64,000 nucleotides of DNA. Origin: Hoeflea sp. GTDB lineage: Bacteria > Pseudomonadota > Alphaproteobacteria > Rhizobiales > Rhizobiaceae. The DNA is taken from contig JAHRFE010000028.1 of NCBI GenBank assembly GCA_019084245.1, positions 558,001-622,000 of the forward strand. Reading direction: 5' to 3'. The notes beneath the pieces are model-generated. The model saw only the letters and a list, made by a program, of their open reading frames with translations, did not search any database and was not told the origin of the DNA. Positions 58,674 to 64,000 of this stretch are shown here, in pieces; within the stretch, counting starts at the first letter, position 1, and the number at the start of each line of letters is the position of its first letter. The position numbers and the translations under genes are program-made.

Positions 58674-60065
58674 TCATCGCGTCGACAGGGCACCCAGAAT
58701 GCGGACCCAGGACCTGATTCCCTTGGCGAATGACATCAGGTCGTATTTTTCGTTGGGAGAATGGATGCGGTCATCGGTCAAGCCGAATCCGCACAGCACC
58801 GACTGCAGCCCCAGGATGTTCTGGAAGTCGCCGACGATGGGGATCGAGCCGCCCATGCCGATCCTCACCGCCGGCTTGGGCCATTCATCGGTCAATGCCG
58901 CGCGGGTCTTGGTGACCACCGGCGAATCATAGGCCAGCTGGATCGCCGGCGAGCCGCCATGCGGTGCGTAGCTCACGGTGCAGTCGGCGGGAAGGCGGGA
59001 TTCGACATGGGCGCGGAAGGCATCGCGGACCTGATCTGGATCCTGCTTGCCGACCAGCCGGAACGACACCTTGGCCGATGCTTGCGCCGCGATCACGGTC
59101 TTGAAGCCTTCGCCGGTGTAGCCGCCCCACATGCCGTTGACCTCCGCCGTCGGGCGCGCCCAGGTGAGCTCCAGCACCGAGCGGCCCTGCTCGCCGGAGG
59201 GAACCGAAAGACCGACCTCGCCCAGGAACTGCTCGGCGCTGCGGCCGAGGCTTTCCCAGCTCGCCAGGATCTGGGCCGGGGTTTCCTCGACGCCGTCATA
59301 GAATCCGGCAAGCGTCACCCGGCCGGTCTCGTCATGCAGATCGGCGAGGATCTTCGACAGGATATGCAGCGGGTTGGCCGCAGCCCCGCCGAACAGGCCC
59401 GAATGCAGGTCCCGGTCTGCGGCATGGATGGTGATTTCCTCGCCGACCAGGCCGCGCAGCGCCACCGCGATCGCCGGTGTCTCGGGATCCCACATGCCGG
59501 TGTCGCAGACGAGCGCGCATTCCGCCTTGAGTTCGTCGGCATTGGCCTCGAGGAACGGCTTCAAAGAGGGCGAGCCCGATTCCTCCTCGCCCTCGAACAG
59601 GATGGTGATGCGGCAGGGCAGCGACCCGATCGAGGTCTTCCAGGCGCGGCAGGCCTCGACGAAAGTCATCAACTGCCCCTTGTCGTCAGACGATCCCCGG
59701 CCGGTGATGACCTTGCGGCCGGGCGCGATCTCCTTGATCGCCGGCTCGAACGGCGGCTCGGTCCAGAGATTCAGCGGATCGACCGGCTGGACGTCGTAAT
59801 GGCCGTAGAACAGGTAATGCGGCGCGTCGGGCGTGGCGCCCTCGTGGTGGGCAACCACCATCGGATGCCCGGCGGTGTCGCGCAGGCTGGCGTCAAAGCC
59901 GAGCGAATTGAGTTCATCGACCAGCCATTGGCCGGCGCGGCGGCATTCGGGCGCGTAAGCCGGATCGGTGGAGATCGACTGGATGCGCAAGAGCCCGAAC
60001 AGGCGCTCAAGGCTCGCGTCAAGATTCGCATCGGCGGCAGAAAGGGCGGCGGTGAGGTTGGTCAT
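58674..60065 (-). CDS. M20 family dipeptidase
   Basis: The 463-residue enzyme has the di-zinc site His-x-Asp in YLFYGHYDVQPVDPLNLW, Asp in GRGSSDDKGQLMTF and Glu-Glu in ILFEGEEESGSPSLKPFLEA. The C-terminal His lies in a CGFGLTDDRIHSPNEKYDL context. This is the carnosinase/CNDP-like subfamily of M20 peptidases. It would cleave dipeptides or N-acyl amino acids in the cytoplasm. Its ATG is 52 bases beyond the terminator of the probable small RNA, so its own promoter may lie inside that RNA region. Confidence 0.88.
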   Translation of the reverse strand: MTNLTAALSAADANLDASLERLFGLLRIQSISTDPAYAPECRRAGQWLVDELNSLGFDASLRDTAGHPMVVAHHEGATPDAPHYLFYGHYDVQPVDPLNLWTEPPFEPAIKEIAPGRKVITGRGSSDDKGQLMTFVEACRAWKTSIGSLPCRITILFEGEEESGSPSLKPFLEANADELKAECALVCDTGMWDPETPAIAVALRGLVGEEITIHAADRDLHSGLFGGAAANPLHILSKILADLHDETGRVTLAGFYDGVEETPAQILASWESLGRSAEQFLGEVGLSVPSGEQGRSVLELTWARPTAEVNGMWGGYTGEGFKTVIAAQASAKVSFRLVGKQDPDQVRDAFRAHVESRLPADCTVSYAPHGGSPAIQLAYDSPVVTKTRAALTDEWPKPAVRIGMGGSIPIVGDFQNILGLQSVLCGFGLTDDRIHSPNEKYDLMSFAKGIRSWVRILGALSTR

Positions 60066-60116
60066 GAAAGGCTCCGGAGGGAATCAGAAAACGATAGAGT
60101 AACGCCGGGCCTGGAC

Positions 60117-60270
60117 AAAAGAAAAGCCGCCATGACCAGAGGGGGGAAGGTCATGGCGGCGTATCGATCGGACAAGGGCCATAAGAGGGGGCGGGGCGGC
60201 CCTTGTCCTTGGTCTGGAGGCGGCGGGGGACGAGCCGTAATTCCAGACATCGGCTTATTCATTCGCCGGT
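60117..60270 (-). ncRNA. Probable stress-type small RNA with three C-rich hairpin loops (CcsR/alpha-r14/cuckoo-like)
   Basis: Read on the minus strand, three consecutive hairpins appear. H1 has stem GTCTGGA/TCCAGAC (60248-60242 with 60218-60212) and a 23-base loop containing GTCCCCCGCC. H2 has an 11-base-pair stem GGACAAGGGCC/GGCCCTTGTCC (60208-60170) and loop GCCCCGCCCCCTCTTAT. H3 has a perfect 12-base-pair stem GCCGCCATGACC/GGTCATGGCGGC (60160-60126), loop TTCCCCCCTCT, and a TTTTCTTTT tail ending near 60117. H2 and H3 share CCCCCUCU, complementary to purine-rich ribosome-binding sites. This architecture is known from alphaproteobacterial CcsR, alpha-r14 (NfeR1) and cuckoo RNAs. A heat-shock-like promoter stands upstream. 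I place the start near 60270; it is not experimentally known. Confidence 0.75.
60126..60160 (-). terminator. Intrinsic terminator of the small RNA
   Basis: A perfect 12-base-pair GC-rich stem with an 11-base loop is followed on the minus strand by TTTTCTTTT, the best intrinsic terminator in the window. No annotated minus-strand gene lies upstream that would otherwise need it. Confidence 0.8.
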
Positions 60271-60277
60271 AAGTGTG

Positions 60278-60306
60278 ATTTGGCCCCGGGAATGTGGCTT
60301 TTCAAG
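60278..60306 (-). promoter_or_regulatory. Heat-shock-like promoter of the small RNA
   Basis: On the minus strand CTTGAA (60306-60301), a 17-base spacer (60300-60284) and CCAAAT (60283-60278) match the CTTGAA-N17-CCANAT pattern recalled for rhizobial RpoH promoters. A start near 60270 follows about eight bases later. Confidence 0.6.
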
Positions 60307-60463
60307 GACACGAACATTACGGTTTTGTAACGAAAGCGTGATAGGTGGGCGATTCACCCTGCGGACCGTGCAGTCCCGGCGATTTCCCCGCCCGTACATT
60401 TTTCACAGAGTATCCGGCACGAACCGCATGGACCTTGCGGCGGACGCGCGCTAATCCTTCCCC

Positions 60464-63412
60464 ATGAAAAAAGGTGATCATCTCTTCCTCGTCGACGGGT
60501 CCGGCTATATTTTTCGGGCCTACCATGCATTGCCGCCGCTGACGCGCAAATCCGACGGCCTGCCGGTGGGCGCCGTGTCGGGCTTTTGCAACATGCTGTG
60601 GAAGCTGATGGTGTCGGCGCGCGATACCTCCGTCGGCGTGACGCCGACGCATTTTGCGGTGATTTTCGACTATTCCTCCAAGACCTTCCGCAACGAACTC
60701 TATCCCGAGTACAAGGCCAACCGCTCGGCGCCGCCGGAAGACCTGGTGCCGCAATTCGCCGTCATCCGCGAGGCGACGCGGGCGTTTGACCTGCCCTGCA
60801 TCGAGATGGAGGGATTCGAGGCCGACGACCTGATCGCCACCTATGCGCGGCTGGCGCGGGAAACGGGCGCCGACGTGACGGTGATCTCGTCCGACAAGGA
60901 CCTGATGCAGCTCGTCGGCCCGCAAGTGTCGATGTATGACAGCATGAAGGACCGGCAGATCGGCGTGGCGGAAGTCATCGAGAAATGGGGCGTGCCGCCG
61001 GAAAAGATGATCGATCTGCAGGCGCTGACCGGGGATTCGGTCGACAATGTGCCGGGCATTCCGGGCATCGGGCCGAAGACCGCGGCGCAATTGATCGAGG
61101 AATTCGGCGACCTTGATACGCTGCTGGCGCGCGCCGGCGAGATCAAGCAGACCAAACGCCGCGAAAACATCATCGAATTTGCCGACAAGGCGCGCATCTC
61201 CCGCGAACTGGTCAAGCTCAAGGACGATGTCGACGTGCCCGAGAGCCTTGATGGCCTGGTGCTCAATCCGCCGGACGGGCCAAAGCTGGTGGCCTTCCTC
61301 AAGGCCATGGAGTTCACCTCGCTGACCCGGCGCGTGGCGGAGGCGACCGAAACCGACGCCGGCGCGGTGGACGCGGCCCATGTCGCTGTCGATACGGCCG
61401 ATATGCGCGGTCCCGATCTCGACCCCGGCCAGGCGACAGCCGGCACATCCGCGTTCGCCACGCAGGACGGCAAAACCGTCGACACGCCGCAGGGGCTCGC
61501 CAAACGGCGCGCGGAAGCGGCCGTCGCGGCCAAGATCGACACAGGCGCCTATGAGACGCTGCGCAACATCGATCAGCTCAGGGACTGGTGCGCCTTGGCG
61601 CGGGACAGGGGCATTGTCGGGTTTGACACCGAAACCACGTCGCTCGATGCGATGCAGGCCGATCTCGTCGGGTTTTCGCTGGCGATTCCCGTTTCCGCGC
61701 CCGACGCCGGGGACCTGAAGGTCATCGCCTGCTATGCGCCACTGGCCCATTCCAATGGCGTGGGCGATCTTCTTGGTGGTGGCGGCGAGCAACCCGGGCA
61801 GATGCCTGTCCGCGCGGCGCTGGATGAACTGAAGGCGCTGCTCGAAGACCCGTCGGTGCTCAAGGTCGGGCAGAACCTGAAATACGACATGCTGGTGCTG
61901 GCGCGGCACGGCATCACCATCGAGAGCTTCGACGACACCATGCTGTTGTCCTATGTGCTCGACGCCGGCGCGGGCGGCCACGGCATGGACGCGCTTTCCG
62001 AACGCTGGCTCGGGCACACGCCGATCAGCTACAAGGACGTGGCGGGCTCGGGCAAGACTTCGGTTCCGTTTGCCGAAGTGGCGATCGACAAGGCCACTGC
62101 CTATGCGGCCGAGGATGCCGAGGTGACGCTCAGGCTCTGGCACGTGCTCAAGCCGCGCCTCGCTGCGGACGGCATGACGCGGGTCTATGAGCGGCTGGAG
62201 CGGCCGCTGGCGCCGGTGCTGATGCGGATGGAACAGCGCGGCATCCGCGTCGACCGGCAGATCCTGTCGCGGCTGTCGGGCGAACTGGCGCAGGGTGCAG
62301 CGGCGCTGGAAGCCGAAATCCAGGAACTGGCCGGCGAGACTTTCAATGTCGGCTCGCCCAAGCAGCTGGGCGACATCCTGTTCGGCAAGATGAGCCTGCC
62401 GGGCGGCACCAAGACCAAGTCCGGGCAATGGTCGACCTCGGCCCAGGTGCTCGAGGACCTTGCCGCCATGGGCCATGAGTTGCCGCGCAAGATCGTCGAC
62501 TGGCGGCAGCTGACCAAGCTCAAATCGACCTATACGGATGCGCTGCCGGGGTACATCCATCCGGAGACAAAGCGGGTGCACACCTCGTTTGCGATGGCGG
62601 CGACCACCACCGGGCGGCTGTCCTCGTCCGATCCCAACATCCAGAACATTCCGGTGCGCACGGCGGAAGGCCGCAAGATCCGCACTGCCTTCATTGCCGA
62701 GCCCGGCAATGTGCTGATTTCGGCCGACTACAGCCAGATCGAGCTCCGGGTGCTGGCGCATGTGGCCGATATCCCGCAGCTGACCCAGGCCTTCGCAGAC
62801 GGCGTCGACATTCACGCCATGACCGCATCCGAGATGTTCGGCGTTCCGATCGAGGGCATGCCCTCGGAAGTTCGGCGCCGCGCCAAGGCGATCAATTTCG
62901 GCATCATCTACGGCATTTCGGCCTTTGGGCTTGCCAACCAGCTCGGCATCGAGCGGTCGGAAGCGGGAGACTATATCCGCAAATATTTCGAGCGCTTTCC
63001 GGGCATCAAGGACTACATGGAAGCCACCAAGGCGGAAGCCAAGGAGCATGGCTATGTGAAGACCATCTTCGGCCGCCGCGCGCATTATCCGGAAATCCGC
63101 TCCTCCAATCCGCAGGTCCGCGCCTTCAACGAGCGCGCCGCGATCAACGCGCCGATCCAGGGATCGGCCGCCGACATCATCCGCCGCGCCATGGTGCGAA
63201 TGGAGCCGGCGCTTGAGGCGGCCGGCACGGACGCGCGGATGCTGCTGCAGGTGCATGACGAGCTGGTGTTCGAGGCAGCCGAAGCGGATGCCGAAAAGAT
63301 CATCCCGGTCATCGTCGACGTGATGGAGAATGCGGCAATGCCGGCGCTCGACATGGCGGTGCCATTGAAGGTTGATGCGCGGGCGGCGAAGAACTGGGAC
63401 GAGGCGCATTAG
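60464..63412 (+). CDS. polA: DNA polymerase I
   Basis: The 982-residue enzyme has three domains. An N-terminal 5'-nuclease (LFLVDGSGYIFRAYHALPPL, GFEADDLIATYARLAR) is followed by a 3'-5' exonuclease domain with the Asp/Glu pair in GIVGFDTETTSLDAMQ and a second Asp in YAAEDAEVTLRLW. The polymerase domain has the catalytic Asp in SADYSQIELRVLAHVAD, the O-helix RRRAKAINFGIIYG and HDELVFEA at the end. The retained exonuclease residues suggest active proofreading. It repairs DNA and processes Okazaki fragments. The start MKKGDHLFLVDG is at the domain boundary. Confidence 0.97.
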   Translation: MKKGDHLFLVDGSGYIFRAYHALPPLTRKSDGLPVGAVSGFCNMLWKLMVSARDTSVGVTPTHFAVIFDYSSKTFRNELYPEYKANRSAPPEDLVPQFAVIREATRAFDLPCIEMEGFEADDLIATYARLARETGADVTVISSDKDLMQLVGPQVSMYDSMKDRQIGVAEVIEKWGVPPEKMIDLQALTGDSVDNVPGIPGIGPKTAAQLIEEFGDLDTLLARAGEIKQTKRRENIIEFADKARISRELVKLKDDVDVPESLDGLVLNPPDGPKLVAFLKAMEFTSLTRRVAEATETDAGAVDAAHVAVDTADMRGPDLDPGQATAGTSAFATQDGKTVDTPQGLAKRRAEAAVAAKIDTGAYETLRNIDQLRDWCALARDRGIVGFDTETTSLDAMQADLVGFSLAIPVSAPDAGDLKVIACYAPLAHSNGVGDLLGGGGEQPGQMPVRAALDELKALLEDPSVLKVGQNLKYDMLVLARHGITIESFDDTMLLSYVLDAGAGGHGMDALSERWLGHTPISYKDVAGSGKTSVPFAEVAIDKATAYAAEDAEVTLRLWHVLKPRLAADGMTRVYERLERPLAPVLMRMEQRGIRVDRQILSRLSGELAQGAAALEAEIQELAGETFNVGSPKQLGDILFGKMSLPGGTKTKSGQWSTSAQVLEDLAAMGHELPRKIVDWRQLTKLKSTYTDALPGYIHPETKRVHTSFAMAATTTGRLSSSDPNIQNIPVRTAEGRKIRTAFIAEPGNVLISADYSQIELRVLAHVADIPQLTQAFADGVDIHAMTASEMFGVPIEGMPSEVRRRAKAINFGIIYGISAFGLANQLGIERSEAGDYIRKYFERFPGIKDYMEATKAEAKEHGYVKTIFGRRAHYPEIRSSNPQVRAFNERAAINAPIQGSAADIIRRAMVRMEPALEAAGTDARMLLQVHDELVFEAAEADAEKIIPVIVDVMENAAMPALDMAVPLKVDARAAKNWDEAH

Positions 63413-63540
63413 GTATCGCACACGCGCGAATCACCAAATTGTGACGCTTTGGCGCGGCCGGTTTGATTGACGTTACCGTGACCCTGTGGTGTCTGGATTG
63501 AGCTCTTTTGTTTCAAGAGGCCCGCTCCATGAGGAATGCC

Positions 63541-64000
63541 ATGATCAAGTCTCCCATCCTGTTTGCCGGCGCGCTGAGTGCGGCGCTCGCCTTTTCGCAA
63601 ACCTCTCATGCCGCTGATCCGGATCCGCGCGACTGGGACGCGGTGTTGCAGGAAGCCAAGGGCCAGACGGTCTACTTCAATGCCTGGGGCGGGTCGGAAA
63701 ACATCAACCTCTATATCGACTGGGCCGGCCAGACGCTGAAGGAGCGATTCGGCGTGACCGTGGTTCACGTGAAACTCGATGACACCGCCAATGCGGTGGC
63801 GACGGTGCTGGCCGAGAAGGCCGCGGGCAAGAGCGAGGGCGGTTCGGTCGATCTCATCTGGATCAATGGCGAGAACTTCGCCTCGATGAAGCGCCAGGAT
63901 CTGCTGATGGCGCCCGACTGGACCACGTCGCTGCCGAACTGGGCCTATGTCGACCATGAGACCAAGCCCACGATCCTGACCGATTTCACCATTCCGACCG
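63541..64000 (+). CDS. ABC transporter substrate-binding protein, YnjB-like (partial)
   Basis: The frame from ATG 63541 starts MIKSPILFAGALSAALAFSQ, a signal peptide ending near SHA, and then DPDPRDWDAVLQEAKGQTVY and FNAWGGSENINLYIDWAGQT. This opening is characteristic of COG4134/YnjB-like binding proteins of thiamine- or iron-type ABC systems. GAGGA lies six bases before the ATG; an in-frame ATG at 63529, also with an AAGAGG site, is an alternative. The gene runs off the right edge after about 153 codons. The transported compound is unknown. Confidence 0.85.
   Translation, partial: MIKSPILFAGALSAALAFSQTSHAADPDPRDWDAVLQEAKGQTVYFNAWGGSENINLYIDWAGQTLKERFGVTVVHVKLDDTANAVATVLAEKAAGKSEGGSVDLIWINGENFASMKRQDLLMAPDWTTSLPNWAYVDHETKPTILTDFTIPT

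Larger units (their letters stand above)
60066..60463. other. Intergenic region containing a probable small RNA gene
   Basis: This 398-base gap between the dipeptidase and polA holds the small RNA at 60117-60270 on the minus strand and, at its right end, the polA upstream region. No protein-coding gene is supported. Confidence 0.7.

Noticed and set aside
60317..63421. Open reading frame of 1034 codons on the minus strand across polA
   Set aside because: It is exactly antisense to polA, has low-complexity Arg/His/Gly-rich sequence and no recognisable domain. This is a common shadow in GC-rich genes with strong codon bias.

Overview
The window is 64 kb of GC-rich DNA from an alphaproteobacterium, almost certainly order Hyphomicrobiales (Rhizobiales), perhaps close to Hoeflea, Rhizobium or Phyllobacterium. 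That placement is inferred from gene content and order (uppP beside a GST and queG, an NDUFA9-like protein, a PmtA-like methyltransferase next to dnaJ, RsmB close to guaA), from rhizobial-type intergenic repeats and from alphaproteobacterial heat-shock promoter motifs. No rRNA, tRNA, phage, IS or CRISPR was recognised. Both edges cut a gene.

Region 1 (1-12.1 kb) starts with a partial ABC ATPase, a hotdog thioesterase and slyX. A nine-gene minus-strand sugar operon follows: binding protein, two MalFG-type permeases, UgpC-type ATPase, TIM-barrel isomerase, Gfo/Idh/MocA dehydrogenase, aldo/keto reductase, GH43 glycosidase and a PD40 propeller protein. A divergent LacI-type gene and two operator-like palindromes sit at its head.

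Region 2 (12.2-23.9 kb) has an ArsR repressor with the two-cysteine layout of the sulfide sensors SqrR/BigR, followed by soeABC for cytoplasmic sulfite oxidation. Converging on it are a TAXI-type TRAP transporter, an AstE-like hydrolase and a PYROXD2-like oxidoreductase. A PilZ-like gene carries a one-base frameshift.

Region 3 (24-33.4 kb) is mostly housekeeping: xseA, a Tat-exported amine oxidase, a hypothetical gene, an ArsC/Spx protein, guaA, an MTA/SAH nucleosidase, a PaaI thioesterase, TspO and an RsmB-type methyltransferase. Palindromic intergenic repeats lie between several of them.

Region 4 (33.5-42.1 kb) is a peptide/opine-type ABC operon (M20 amidohydrolase, binding protein, two permeases, fused double ATPase) continuing into an aldehyde dehydrogenase and a short-chain dehydrogenase.

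Region 5 (42-64 kb) holds rlpA-like, an epimerase, queG, GST, uppP, TSUP, NDUFA9-like, pyrF, an FMN reductase, pmtA-like, dnaJ, an O-acyltransferase, dnaK, a class A penicillin-binding protein, an M20 dipeptidase, polA and a partial YnjB-like binding protein. The acyltransferase splits the usual dnaK-dnaJ pair.

The most interesting feature is probably unannotated. On the minus strand at about 60117-60270, between the dipeptidase gene and polA, an apparent small RNA has three hairpins with C-rich, anti-Shine-Dalgarno-like loops, a clean intrinsic terminator and a heat-shock (RpoH)-like promoter. This resembles the CcsR/alpha-r14/'cuckoo' class of alphaproteobacterial stress sRNAs.
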